From NCBI GenBank assembly GCA_937916355.1, contig CALFTM010000030.1, positions 1 through 53,197 of the forward strand: 53,197 bases of DNA, in the 5' to 3' direction. How positions within the stretch are numbered: the stretch's first letter is position 1; the number at the start of each line of letters is the position of its first letter. Shown here piece by piece: positions 26,939 through 35,662 of the stretch. A model generated the notes under the pieces. It made no database searches, was not told where the DNA came from, and saw nothing but the letters and a program-made list of their open reading frames with translations. The translations under genes were made by a program, and so were the position numbers. Source of the stretch: an uncultured Bacteroidales bacterium. GTDB taxonomy: Bacteria > Bacteroidota > Bacteroidia > Bacteroidales > Paludibacteraceae.

Positions 26939-28777
26939 TTATTTGTTATAAATAGAATTAAATGCCTCTACAAGGTCGCTCACGACAAATGGTTGACCTT
27001 TCACTTCGTTGAATTGGTATGGAGCGAAGTTGTCCACCTTCATACGCAACCAACCTGCGAACTGACCCATATTTTGCTCTGCCACAACCACCTTCTTGTA
27101 TTTCTTCAATACGTCGGCTGTGTTTTTCGGCAATGGATTGATGTAACGGAAGTGCGCCAAAGCAACTTTCTTTCCCTCTGCGCGCATCTCGTCCATTGCA
27201 GCGTGTAGGTGTCCGTAAGTTCCACCGAATCCTACGATGAGCAGTTCTGCATCGTCCTTGTCTCCTTCCACTTCAACATCTGGAACTTGGATCTTGTCGA
27301 TCTTCTCCTGACGAAGACGTGTCATCAAGTCGTGGTTGTCTGGATCTGTAGAGATCGCACCTGTTTTGTTGTCTTTTTCCAAACCTCCAAGGATGTGGGT
27401 AAATCCTTCTGTTCCAGGAACCGCCCAGTAACGAGAGCCTTGCTCATTGCGTTGGTATGGAGTCCAAGAACCTTTCATTTCCGGAGTCACGTATGGAGGA
27501 TTGATGGCAGGATATTCGCTCAATTTAGGAAGCTTCCAAGCTGCAGAACCATTTGCGATAAATGCGTCGGTCATCAATACAACCGGAGTCATGTGTTCCA
27601 AGGCAATTTTACAAGCCATGTAAGCAGAGTCGAAACAGTCGGTTGGAGATGCAGCTGCGATGACAGGCATCGGAGACTCTCCATTTCTACCGAACAGACA
27701 TTGAAGAAGGTCTGTTTGCTCAGACTTGGTTGGAAGTCCAGTTGCCGGACCACCACGTTGAACATCCAGTACAACCAGTGGCAACTCCATGATGACTGCG
27801 AGGTTCATAGCCTCAGACTTCAAGCAGATACCTGGTCCGGAAGTAGATGTGCAGGCCAATGCTCCAGCAAATGAAGCACCTACGGCAGAAGCACAACCGG
27901 CGATCTCGTCCTCGCATTGAACGGTGGTAACACCTAATGATTTGTGTTTAGACAATTCATGAAGGACATCGGTAGCAGGAGTGATAGGGTAAGAACCCAA
28001 GAAGAGCTTCAAACCAGCCTTTTCAGCTGCTGCGATAAGTCCGTATGATGTAGCTTTGTTACCATTGATGTCCATATAAAGCCCCTTCTTCTTCTCTTCC
28101 TTGGTCTCGACACTATATGTGTGGGAAACAGAAGCGTGGGTGTTATGTCCATAGTCATATCCTGCTTGGATTACCTTGATGTTTGATTCTGCGATAGCAG
28201 GTTTTTTCGCAAACTTCTCTCTCAACATGTTTGCGGCGATAGAGAGGTCGCGATTGAACAACCAGCACACCAATCCCAAGGCGAACATGTTTCGGCACTT
28301 TAGAACCGCTTTGGCATCCATGCCGGAATCCGCAAGACAATCCTTCACCATTTGGGTGATAGGAGCTGCGATCACGTCTTGTTTGATACCCATTTCCGCC
28401 ACAGCGTCAAGAGTCTCGAAATTCGCCTTCTTAAGGTCAGCCTCCTTGAATGAGTCTGTGTCTATGATGATTGATGATGTTGGTTTGCAGAATTTGTATT
28501 GTGTCTTTAAAGCTGCAGGGTTCATTGCAACGAGAACGTCACACTTGTCGCCCGGTGTGAAAACTTTTCCTGCACCAATATGAACTTGGAAGCCAGAAAC
28601 TCCCGTCAAAGATCCCTGTGGGGCGCGGATGTCCGCCGGATAATCAGGGAACGTACAGATGTCATTGCCTACTGTAGCGGAAATAGTGGAGAAAATGTTC
28701 CCCGCTAATTGCATTCCGTCTCCAGAGTCTCCAGAAAAACGAACCACTACATGGTCTAAATCTTCAACATTTGCCAT
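26939..28777 (-). CDS. korA: 2-oxoglutarate:ferredoxin oxidoreductase, fused gamma-alpha subunit
   Basis: The product is 612 aa. The N-terminal gamma-type domain (about 1-190: RFSGDSGDGMQLAGNIFS) is fused to the alpha pyrimidine-binding domain (about 235-480: GSYPITPATDVLHELSKH, CEDEIAGCASAVGASFAGALACTSTSGPG, QRGGPATGLPTKSEQTDL). A C-terminal transketolase-like domain II (about 500-612) follows. The fusion is usual for KorA of Bacteroidota. TAAATTTG on the minus strand at 28826-28819 is a perfect -7 element for the operon, with TGG where TTG is expected. Confidence 0.92.
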   Translation of the reverse strand: MANVEDLDHVVVRFSGDSGDGMQLAGNIFSTISATVGNDICTFPDYPADIRAPQGSLTGVSGFQVHIGAGKVFTPGDKCDVLVAMNPAALKTQYKFCKPTSSIIIDTDSFKEADLKKANFETLDAVAEMGIKQDVIAAPITQMVKDCLADSGMDAKAVLKCRNMFALGLVCWLFNRDLSIAANMLREKFAKKPAIAESNIKVIQAGYDYGHNTHASVSHTYSVETKEEKKKGLYMDINGNKATSYGLIAAAEKAGLKLFLGSYPITPATDVLHELSKHKSLGVTTVQCEDEIAGCASAVGASFAGALACTSTSGPGICLKSEAMNLAVIMELPLVVLDVQRGGPATGLPTKSEQTDLLQCLFGRNGESPMPVIAAASPTDCFDSAYMACKIALEHMTPVVLMTDAFIANGSAAWKLPKLSEYPAINPPYVTPEMKGSWTPYQRNEQGSRYWAVPGTEGFTHILGGLEKDNKTGAISTDPDNHDLMTRLRQEKIDKIQVPDVEVEGDKDDAELLIVGFGGTYGHLHAAMDEMRAEGKKVALAHFRYINPLPKNTADVLKKYKKVVVAEQNMGQFAGWLRMKVDNFAPYQFNEVKGQPFVVSDLVEAFNSIYNK

Positions 28778-28950
28778 AATTAAAACTGGTCTAATTTGTT
28801 ATTTATACTTTCTATATGCAAATTTAGAAAAAAATATGTGAATATCCATCTATAAATGAATTTTTTTTCAAAAATGAATGAATATTATGCTTGATTTGGA
28901 TATTTATTCAATTTTTATTCATTGTATTGGATTGGAGAAGAAAAAAATAA

Positions 28951-28980
28951 CCGCAAGCACATTGGATGTCTTGCGGTTTT
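28951..28980. terminator. Terminator of the rpmB-rpmG-DUF4295 operon
   Basis: CCGCAAG (28951-28957) and CTTGCGG (28970-28976) form a 7-bp stem. On the minus strand TTATTTTTTT follows, and on the plus strand there is a long T-run. It lies about 30 bases beyond the DUF4295 stop codon. Confidence 0.85.
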
Positions 28981-29004
28981 TTTTATGAGAAAAAGAACTT
29001 TGGA

Positions 29005-29157
29005 TTACTTAGCCAAGTGTTCTTTTACGTCGTCGTTGTGAACAATCTTCTCGTCGAAGTAGTAAGCACCAGTTTTAGGCGACTTAACCATCTTGATCAC
29101 TTTTGCGTATGAACGACCCTCACCTTTTTGGAGAGTTGCGACTACTTTCTTTGCCAT
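29005..29157 (-). CDS. DUF4295 family protein (50 aa)
   Basis: The ATG at 29157-29155 opens a 50-codon frame, MAKKVVATLQKGEGRSYAKV, followed by SPKTGAYYFDEKIVHNDDVKEHLAK. It is highly basic in the first half and acidic at the end. This is the DUF4295 family, nearly always found directly after rpmG in Bacteroidota and thought to be ribosome-associated. The position here, 19 bases after rpmG, agrees. Confidence 0.9.
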   Translation of the reverse strand: MAKKVVATLQKGEGRSYAKVIKMVKSPKTGAYYFDEKIVHNDDVKEHLAK

Positions 29158-29176
29158 AATTGATACTTAATTAGGA

Positions 29177-29365
29177 TTACTTAATTTCTTTGTGGATTGT
29201 ATATCTCTTCAAGATTGGGTTGTACTTCTTAAGTTCCAATCTGTCTGGAGTGTTTTTTCTGTTCTTTGTAGTAACGTAGCGAGAAGTGCCTGGCATTCCG
29301 CTCTCCTTATGTTCTGTACACTCTAAGATAACTTGAACACGACTTTCTTTGCTTTTCTTAGCCAT
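29177..29365 (-). CDS. rpmG: 50S ribosomal protein L33
   Basis: The 62-aa product has the L33 pattern: MAKKSKESRVQVILECTEHK, then SRYVTTKNRKNTPDRLELKKYNP and a final KRYTIHKEIK. The zinc-ligand cysteine pairs of the metal-binding form are not present (only one Cys), so this is the zinc-independent type. It lies 16 bases after rpmB. Confidence 0.97.
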   Translation of the reverse strand: MAKKSKESRVQVILECTEHKESGMPGTSRYVTTKNRKNTPDRLELKKYNPILKRYTIHKEIK

Positions 29366-29381
29366 TGTATTCTCCTCCTAA

Positions 29382-29615
29382 TTAAATTATACCTTTCTTG
29401 GCTGCGTCAATCAACGCTGCGTTAAGACCCTTTTTGTTGATGGTGCGAAGACCCTTCGCCGAAACCTTTAAAGGAATCCAGCAGTCTTGCTCTGCCCAAT
29501 AGAATTTCTTAGTGAACAAGTTTACATTGAATTTTCTCTTTGTTCTTCTTTTTGAGTGAGAAACGTTGTTCCCATTCATTGCTGTTTTACCAGTAATTTC
29601 ACAGAATTTTGACAT
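29382..29615 (-). CDS. rpmB: 50S ribosomal protein L28
   Basis: The product is 77 aa with L28 features: CEITGKTAMNGNNVSHSKRRTKRKFNVNL and the C-terminal LKVSAKGLRTINKKG. It heads the rpmB-rpmG-DUF4295 operon. The 207 bases upstream contain a weak hairpin that could be part of the leader. Confidence 0.97.
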   Translation of the reverse strand: MSKFCEITGKTAMNGNNVSHSKRRTKRKFNVNLFTKKFYWAEQDCWIPLKVSAKGLRTINKKGLNAALIDAAKKGII

Positions 29616-29822
29616 CGCAGTTTAATTTCTAAAGTTATTATTCATAAAGCAGGGTCGCATCTCTTTTTTCCGATCTTTCAAATGAAAGCAGCGTAACTAT
29701 CAGAAAACCACCTTGATGTTACCTCAACTTTGTCCGATTAATCGCTCCGGAGGTCACTAATCTCCTGAGAATTAATTCGGATTGCAAATTTACAACAATT
29801 TTTTTTATTCGCAAATTATCTT

Positions 29823-30662
29823 CTAATATTTTTTTTCTTGCTCTTGGTTGATGCCCCATGGGGTGTAGCTGATATTATGTTCTTTATTATATTGTAATAT
29901 CTCTCCGTTATTGTTGGGGATTTCTTCCCTTTTGTGGTTTTTATGGAAGACTGTCACGGCGTGTTTGCAAACTCTCACTTTGATGCCGATTCTTTTTAGG
30001 CGCGCCTCCAGATCGGTGTCTTCTCCAATTGCGGGGGCGAGGTAGCGTTCGTCAAATCCGTTGACCTTCAGAAGGTCTTTTTTGAACATGCCGAAGTTGC
30101 ATCCGAGCAATCCTCCTATCCTCTCCTTCAGTAATAGGTTTCTGAGCCATTGGGGCGTGATCCTTATGACATTTTCAGTGTGCCGTTCTTTTTTTGTGAT
30201 CCCTGCCCATAAAAGTTTTAAGGTGATTCTGGAGAGTATTCCATCTTTTACGTTTTCGGGCGTGAGGGACTGGGAGATCTCTTTCGTCAGATGCACCCTT
30301 CGTCCTCCGATGACAAAGTTCTCTTCTTTGAATCTCCAATGTTCTTCTAAGAATTTGTGGTGAGGGATGCAGTCGCCATCGATGAAGACAAGGTAGTCTG
30401 CAGAAGATGCGACAACTGCTTTATTTAAGATGATGTCTTTCCTCCAGCCCAAATCTTCATGCCAGATATGCTTGATTTGGAAGGGCATCACTTTTGTCAA
30501 TTCTTTGATTCGGTCGACCACTTCTTGTTTTGAGCCATCGTCGGCAATTACCACTTCAAATGATTTGAAGCTCTGCTTTTTTAGTTGCTCGAAAATCATT
30601 TCAAGCCATTCGATGTTGTTATAGAATGCGATGATTAAGGATATGGAAGGGTTCATTGTCAT
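29823..30662 (-). CDS. Family 2 glycosyltransferase
   Basis: A 279-aa GT-A fold enzyme. The N-terminal Rossmann-like part (SLIIAFYNNIEWLEMIFEQL) is followed by the metal-binding D95-G-D97 (LVFIDGDCIPHH) and a later GEDTDLEARLKRIG segment, matching the acidic catalytic region of GT2 enzymes that extend polysaccharides. There is no TM segment, so it is cytoplasmic or peripheral. A second start (MNPSISL) is possible at 30656. The sugar and acceptor are unknown. The gene stands alone, apart from any capsule or LPS cluster in the window. Confidence 0.9.
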   Translation of the reverse strand: MTMNPSISLIIAFYNNIEWLEMIFEQLKKQSFKSFEVVIADDGSKQEVVDRIKELTKVMPFQIKHIWHEDLGWRKDIILNKAVVASSADYLVFIDGDCIPHHKFLEEHWRFKEENFVIGGRRVHLTKEISQSLTPENVKDGILSRITLKLLWAGITKKERHTENVIRITPQWLRNLLLKERIGGLLGCNFGMFKKDLLKVNGFDERYLAPAIGEDTDLEARLKRIGIKVRVCKHAVTVFHKNHKREEIPNNNGEILQYNKEHNISYTPWGINQEQEKKY

Positions 30663-30750
30663 GTTACAATTTAGTTTGAATTTTTGAAAATCACACGAAA
30701 AAAAGCTCGTGCAAATTTATGAAAAAAAAGAATTGGAGTTTTTTCCTGAG

Positions 30751-31251
30751 TTAAATCGAAGAGTATTCGGTCAGAAGGAAATCTCTTGCCAATAGGAGGG
30801 CTTCCTGTGTGGATTGTAGGATGTTTTGCTCACGGAAGGGGGTGAGGGTCAATTTTTTCGCCAACACTTTTTGATGGTTCGCTACGGCTATCCAAACTGT
30901 CCCAACGGGTTTCTCCTTGCTCCCTCCTGTCGGTCCTGCTATCCCAGAGACTGCTATGCCGATGTCCGTTTTCATAAGTTCTATGACACCTTTTGCCATT
31001 TGTTCTACGGTTTCTTGGCTGACCGCCCCTTGGCGATTCAGAGTCTCTTCTGACACGCCTAATACTCTGTGCTTGATTTCGTTGCAATAAGCTACAACCG
31101 AGCCTATGTAAAATTCGGAGCTACCGGGGTGTTTGGCTAAAAGTGCTGCGATATTGCCTCCGGTGCAACTTTCTGCGGTGGCGATGGTCATTTTATTTTT
31201 TTTCAAAAGTTGACCAATTTCAATCTCCAATTGACATACCGAATGGTTCAT
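30751..31251 (-). CDS. CinA C-terminal domain protein (nicotinamide-nucleotide amidohydrolase, PncC type)
   Basis: The product is 166 aa and contains only the C-terminal CinA domain: TIATAESCTGGNIAALLAKHPGSS, GSVVAYCNEIKHRVLGV, and GIAGPTGGSKEKPVGTVWIAV. This domain deamidates nicotinamide mononucleotide, recycling NMN made by NAD-dependent DNA ligase. The stand-alone form lacks the N-terminal molybdopterin-binding-like domain of full CinA. It is the last gene before the tra block and is transcribed away from it. Confidence 0.93.
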   Translation of the reverse strand: MNHSVCQLEIEIGQLLKKNKMTIATAESCTGGNIAALLAKHPGSSEFYIGSVVAYCNEIKHRVLGVSEETLNRQGAVSQETVEQMAKGVIELMKTDIGIAVSGIAGPTGGSKEKPVGTVWIAVANHQKVLAKKLTLTPFREQNILQSTQEALLLARDFLLTEYSSI

Positions 31252-31634
31252 TGCTTTAAAAATTTACCTAATTTATAAATCGTTGCAAATATAAAGAATT
31301 TAAACGCTGTTTCGTCAGAAAAGTAGAGTGAAAAATTTTTTTGAGAGAAAGGAAGATGAAATCATAATATTAAGGTTAATTTATAGGATCTGTCTTAAAT
31401 GTTGATTTTCAGCTGGTTTAGAGTTTGTAAAAATAATTTTTGAAAAAAATACGAGAAAAAAGTTGATAAATAGAAAATTCATGTTAATTTTGCCTCGTGA
31501 AAAATTTATTTGTTTAACGTTTGTATCACCCTGTCGAAAAATGATGAGAATGAAGGTTGTACAATAGTGAGTGTGCGGCTTTTTGTGTTTGATGGATGTT
31601 TTCATGCGGGTGTTATGACAACAATGAAAAAATT
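31252..31634. other. Gene-free left boundary of the tra block
   Basis: These 383 AT-rich bases hold the tra promoter (31463-31492) and a presumed promoter for the CinA-type gene. I saw no direct repeats, tRNA end or integrase attachment-type sequence that would mark an element boundary. The minus-strand open frame 31381-31605 has no protein character. Confidence 0.4.
31463..31492 (+). promoter_or_regulatory. Promoter of the tra operon
   Basis: TTG (31463-31465), 19 bases, TAATTTTG (31485-31492) is a perfect Bacteroidota -33/-7 pair. Transcription would begin near 31499, leaving a leader of about 135 bases before the first gene. Confidence 0.75.
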
Positions 31635-31829
31635 ATGTTTGGTTTGAGTCAAATTTCATGGAGTGAATTTTTATTGTACAATCTTTCGTTTTGCGTTGTG
31701 ATTGATTTGGTGTTGCTTCTTCTGTTGTATGTTTTTTCACAGAAGAGGGGAGTAGAGTCTTCGGATTCTGTACGCAGAAGAAGGTCTGTTTCGTTAGTGA
31801 AGAACGTTAATGAGAATTTACCTAAGTAA
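31635..31829 (+). CDS. Small single-TM protein at the head of the tra operon
   Basis: The ATG at 31635 gives a 64-aa product: an amphipathic start (MFGLSQISWSEFLLYN), one hydrophobic helix (residues 14-33) and a basic, Arg-rich tail (RRRRSVSL). The frame extends upstream to 31596, but the added residues look unnatural. It precedes traE by 20 bases and so is probably part of the operon, at the position where classical CTn elements carry other small tra genes. I do not recognise it, and it has no family call. Confidence 0.55.
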   Translation: MFGLSQISWSEFLLYNLSFCVVIDLVLLLLLYVFSQKRGVESSDSVRRRRSVSLVKNVNENLPK

Positions 31830-31849
31830 TAATTTTAAAAAATAGTAAA

Positions 31850-32182
31850 ATGAAAAAAATTTTATCAGTGATGCAAGGAGTATCAAAGAAAAAGATTTCT
31901 CTTCTTGCAGTGTTTGCAGTGTTGTCGGGTGATATTTTTGCTCAAAAGCAGGCTTCTGCCGCATTGAAAGCAGCCAATGAGCAGTTGGACAAGATGGTTT
32001 CTCCAGCACTTACGTTGTTTATGTCTATATGCGGACTTTTCGCATTGGTTGGAGGTGCGATTGTGGCGTATAAGTTGTTTAATGGAGACACTGACTCTGC
32101 AAAAAAAATCGGTGGCTGGGTTGGTGGACTTGTTGTCGCATGTGTCGTTTCGATGGTTGTGAAAAATTTCTTTTTCGCATAA
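31850..32182 (+). CDS. traE: Conjugative transfer protein TraE (DUF4134)
   Basis: The product is 110 aa with a signal-like N-terminus (residues 18-31, ending IFAQ) and two TM helices (about 53-72 and 84-106) with a KLFNGD turn and the DTDSAKKIGGWVGG motif. This is the DUF4134/TraE family of Bacteroidota conjugative transposons, the VirB2-like candidate pilin subunit. It overlaps no other gene and is followed by traF 8 bases on. Confidence 0.88.
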   Translation: MKKILSVMQGVSKKKISLLAVFAVLSGDIFAQKQASAALKAANEQLDKMVSPALTLFMSICGLFALVGGAIVAYKLFNGDTDSAKKIGGWVGGLVVACVVSMVVKNFFFA

Positions 32183-32190
32183 TCTTTTGG

Positions 32191-32493
32191 ATGAATTATA
32201 AAATTAACAAAGGCGTAGGCCGGTCGTTTGAGTTCAAAGGGCTTCGTGCGATGTATGTCTTCCTTGCGTTGGGCGGAATAGTCGGAGGGATAATATTGTA
32301 TTTCATATTGGGTGCTTTTTTACCTTTTGGTGTTACAATGATGATTGTCTCTTTGGTCGCCTTGGGTAGTGTCGCTCTCTCCTATTATTTGAATAGTAGT
32401 ATGGGAGAACATGGGCTGAGGCATTTTTTCGTGCAGCGTAGGACATTCCAGAGAGTGCAAAACGACCAACGGGTGCGGGATTTGTTGAATTGA
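32191..32493 (+). CDS. traF: Conjugative transfer protein TraF (DUF4133)
   Basis: The product is 100 aa from the ATG at 32191: MNYKINKGVGRSFEFKGLRA, the typical opening of DUF4133, two adjoining TM helices (about 21-65), then a basic tail (HFFVQRRTFQRVQNDQRVRDLL). It corresponds to the VirB3-like component that sits with the VirB4 ATPase. The frame extends upstream to 32140 inside traE, and I reject that longer form on family length. Confidence 0.88.
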   Translation: MNYKINKGVGRSFEFKGLRAMYVFLALGGIVGGIILYFILGAFLPFGVTMMIVSLVALGSVALSYYLNSSMGEHGLRHFFVQRRTFQRVQNDQRVRDLLN

Positions 32494-32511
32494 CGAAAAG
32501 GCAGGAAAGAG

Positions 32512-35013
32512 ATGGATTTCAATGTAAAGGGTAATAAAATCGAGAATGTTTTTCCTTTATGGAAATTTGAGGATGGTTTTCTTGTGTCGAAGATGGCAGA
32601 TGTTACGATTTGTTACGAGTTGACATTACCACAGGTATTTACGATGGAGGAGACTGATTATGATGCGTTGCATCTGGCTTTTTTACGAGCGTTCCGTGAT
32701 TTGCCGGATTATACGATTGTTCATAAACAAGATGTTTTTTCAGTGGAGCGATACGGTGTGGAAGCGACAGAGGGAAGTTTTCTTTCAGATTCCTATTGGA
32801 AGCATTTTTCGGGGAGAGAATATTTAAAGCACAGGTCGTTCTTATATGTTACGCTTTCATCGAAAGAGTCCGCAACGGGATATTCCACCTCTTCCGCCTT
32901 ATGTAAAAACAAACTCATCCCTAAAAAGATGTTGGATGAGGGGAGGATCAATGAGTTTAGAGAATCGGTCGATAAATTAAAGCAAGTGTTGCATGAGGCA
33001 GGAATTTCCATCCGTCCGTTATCGGAATCGGAGATTATAGGGGACGAGGCTAAATTCGGCATAGTTGAACAGTACATGGCTTTGGATTTTTCAGGGGAAA
33101 CCATGGTGCTGAAAGATCTTCATGTAGAAGACGGGACGCTCATGGTTGGAGACAAGTTCGTTTCCTGTTTTTCGATTGCTGATTTAGAGGTTGTGCCAAT
33201 AGAGGTGGGCAACTGTTCATATAACAAAAAGCTTTCTCACCCTCCCCAATTCCACATCCCGCAGAGTTTTGTCGCAAATTTTTCTCTCAACCTCCCTTTT
33301 GACCATGTTTACAACCAATATTTCTTTTTAGGGAATCATCATGAGTCGCTAAAAAAGATTAAGCAAAAAGGACGGTTACAGCAGGCGTTTTCAGCCGCCT
33401 CCCGTGAGAATGCCATCAATTTGGAGCGTAATGTCGCTTATTTGGATGAAGCGTACATTGATCAGAAGAGAAGTGTCTCTTGTGCCTTTAATGTACTGGT
33501 GTGGGATGAAAATTGGGAGCGTTTGCTGTCGAAAAATTCGCAAGTCGAATCGGCGTTATCATCCGTCAATTGTTGTACGAAGTCCAAAACGGAGAAGATT
33601 GTTCCGCAGATATTTTGGGGAGGAATCCCCGGAGCCAGTTCGCAATACCCTTCGGAGATGACATTCCTGACCTTTCTTGAACAGGGTTGCTGTTTTTTGA
33701 ATTTAGACGGGAATTACCGTTCGATGGTTGGGAAAGATGATTTTGGTATCTATTTGACTGATCGCTTGTCGGGAATCCCGGTTCGGATAGACTTGGATGA
33801 TTATCCTAAGAAAGTGGGTTGGATTGATAATCGCAATAAGGTGATTATCGGACCTTCTGGTTCGGGGAAGTCTTTTTTCACCAACAACATGATACGCCAA
33901 TATTGGGAGCAAGGATGTCATGTTGTATTGGTGGACATCGGGGATTCTTATCAAGGTTTATATAGGATGGTGCAGGAGGAGAGTAGAGGAGAAGATGGGG
34001 TCTATTATACCTATACGGAGGAGTCACCGCTCTCGTTCAATCCTTTTTATGAAGCAGATTATGAATATTCCGAAGAGAAGAAAGAGCAGTTGCTTTCATT
34101 GATTAAGATTTTGTGGAAAGGAGACGAACCTCTGTCGAATAGTGAAAGTACTCATGTGAAAGTTTGTATTTACAACTATTTGGATCGAATATGTGCAGAC
34201 CGGAGCATCCGTCCTTGCTTTGACACATTTTATCAGTACCTGAAGGAGGATTATAAACTCTACATTTCAGAGCAACTGAATGTTCGGATTGATAATTTTG
34301 ATGTTGATGACATGATACAAGTCTTGGAACCTTTTTCCAGCGGAGGAATGTTTGGACATTTGTTGAATTCGTCCGACCAACTAAATTTATTAGAAAAACG
34401 TTTTATCGTTTTCGAGTTGGACAATATCAAGGACAACAAAACGCTCTTCCCTATTGTCACTCTGATTATCATGTCGACCTTTATGGACAAGATTCGCCGT
34501 TTGCCGTCAGACCAGCGGAAATTGATGTTGATAGAAGAGGCTTGGCAGGCGATAGCAAAGGAAGGAATGGCTACTTTCATCGGTTATTTATACCGTACAG
34601 CAAGAAAGCATTTTGGGGAAATTGCTATCGTCACGCAAGAGCCAGACGATTTAGTGGGCAATAAGTTTATCAAAGACATCATGATAACGCAGTCTCATTG
34701 TAAGATACTATTGGATCTCAGGGATTTTAAAGAGAAGTCATCGGTGATACAAGAGTTGCTTTCATTGTCCAAAAAAGAACAAAATATCTTATTTTCCGTA
34801 AATAGTGCGTTGGATTTAGAAAAACGTTCGCGCTACAAGGAGGTTTTCATCTCTCTGCGGGGATTTTGTGCCGTGTATGGAGTTGAGGTGAGTAAAGAAG
34901 AGTATTGTACTTATACGACGGACAAAGAAGAGAAGGGTCGCCTCATCGAGCTATTGGAGGAAGATGGAACGATGCAGGTTGCCATAAAAAAATATATCAA
35001 TAAATACATGTAA
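32512..35013 (+). CDS. traG: Conjugation ATPase TraG (VirB4-like)
   Basis: The 833-aa product has an N-terminal CagE/TrbE/VirB4-type region (1-400) and a C-terminal P-loop ATPase with Walker A GPSGSGKSFF at about 447-456 and Walker B LMLIEEAW at about 668-675. TATED-type motifs and the arginine-rich SDQRKLM segment are also in place. Length matches intact TraG of CTnDOT-like elements, with no frame break. It powers assembly of the type IV secretion channel. This is not the VirD4 coupling protein, which is absent here. Confidence 0.93.
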   Translation: MDFNVKGNKIENVFPLWKFEDGFLVSKMADVTICYELTLPQVFTMEETDYDALHLAFLRAFRDLPDYTIVHKQDVFSVERYGVEATEGSFLSDSYWKHFSGREYLKHRSFLYVTLSSKESATGYSTSSALCKNKLIPKKMLDEGRINEFRESVDKLKQVLHEAGISIRPLSESEIIGDEAKFGIVEQYMALDFSGETMVLKDLHVEDGTLMVGDKFVSCFSIADLEVVPIEVGNCSYNKKLSHPPQFHIPQSFVANFSLNLPFDHVYNQYFFLGNHHESLKKIKQKGRLQQAFSAASRENAINLERNVAYLDEAYIDQKRSVSCAFNVLVWDENWERLLSKNSQVESALSSVNCCTKSKTEKIVPQIFWGGIPGASSQYPSEMTFLTFLEQGCCFLNLDGNYRSMVGKDDFGIYLTDRLSGIPVRIDLDDYPKKVGWIDNRNKVIIGPSGSGKSFFTNNMIRQYWEQGCHVVLVDIGDSYQGLYRMVQEESRGEDGVYYTYTEESPLSFNPFYEADYEYSEEKKEQLLSLIKILWKGDEPLSNSESTHVKVCIYNYLDRICADRSIRPCFDTFYQYLKEDYKLYISEQLNVRIDNFDVDDMIQVLEPFSSGGMFGHLLNSSDQLNLLEKRFIVFELDNIKDNKTLFPIVTLIIMSTFMDKIRRLPSDQRKLMLIEEAWQAIAKEGMATFIGYLYRTARKHFGEIAIVTQEPDDLVGNKFIKDIMITQSHCKILLDLRDFKEKSSVIQELLSLSKKEQNILFSVNSALDLEKRSRYKEVFISLRGFCAVYGVEVSKEEYCTYTTDKEEKGRLIELLEEDGTMQVAIKKYINKYM

Positions 35014-35026
35014 AAAAAAAGAGGAT

Positions 35027-35638
35027 ATGAAAAGAGTGCCGTTAGTTGTTTGTTTTATGTTAGCTACCGTTTTGCTCTATGGACAGGGGGCTATGGTAGT
35101 GTCTGACCCTACGTCTATTTTGCAGCGGTTGGCATTGGCGACACAGGAGATGGAGGAGCAGATAGAACAGAAATATAAGTTCATCCAACAAATAGAAATC
35201 GCCAAAAAAGCCTACGAAAATAGCAAGACGATGCAAAAAAGGGTGGAGCAGGTTTCCACTTATGTGAAGAGTGCGAAAGAGGTTGTGGAGATCATCGCTT
35301 TAGGAGAGGAGATTATTGAAATCTCAAAAGAGATGAGAGAGCAGATCGCTAATTTAGAGGATGTCTCAGATTCCCGAAAGTACCAATGCATTGTCGATTT
35401 GATAAATTGCACGACGAATATCAGCGAAATCGCCAAACGTGCTTCTGCGGTTGTACAGGATAAGGGGAAGGAGAATGATGTTACCTTGAGCGATTTTGAA
35501 AGGCAACAGGAGTTGCGGTATTTGAAGAACGAGATGAATTTGACGAAATCGGAATTGCAGCGTATTTACAATGAAACGACGAATGTTGGTTCTGCCGATA
35601 GGTTTAATAGTGGATTATTCTCGTTCCTGAATTTTTAG
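35027..35638 (+). CDS. traI: Conjugative transfer protein TraI (DUF4141)
   Basis: The product is 203 aa with a cleavable signal (residues 1-20, ending LLYGQG) and then a long, helical, coiled-coil-rich body (TQEMEEQIEQKYKFIQQIEIAKKAYE...) ending SFLNF. This is the DUF4141/TraI pattern of Bacteroidota T4SS, resembling VirB5-type periplasmic components. It starts 13 bases past traG. TraH, found between TraG and TraI in CTnDOT, is missing. Confidence 0.85.
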   Translation: MKRVPLVVCFMLATVLLYGQGAMVVSDPTSILQRLALATQEMEEQIEQKYKFIQQIEIAKKAYENSKTMQKRVEQVSTYVKSAKEVVEIIALGEEIIEISKEMREQIANLEDVSDSRKYQCIVDLINCTTNISEIAKRASAVVQDKGKENDVTLSDFERQQELRYLKNEMNLTKSELQRIYNETTNVGSADRFNSGLFSFLNF

Positions 35639-35662
35639 GTTTTTATATAGTTTATTGTAGAA

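Noticed and set aside
31381..31605. Minus-strand frame of 74 codons left of the tra block
   Set aside because: AT-rich, runs across the tra promoter, and shows no protein signature.
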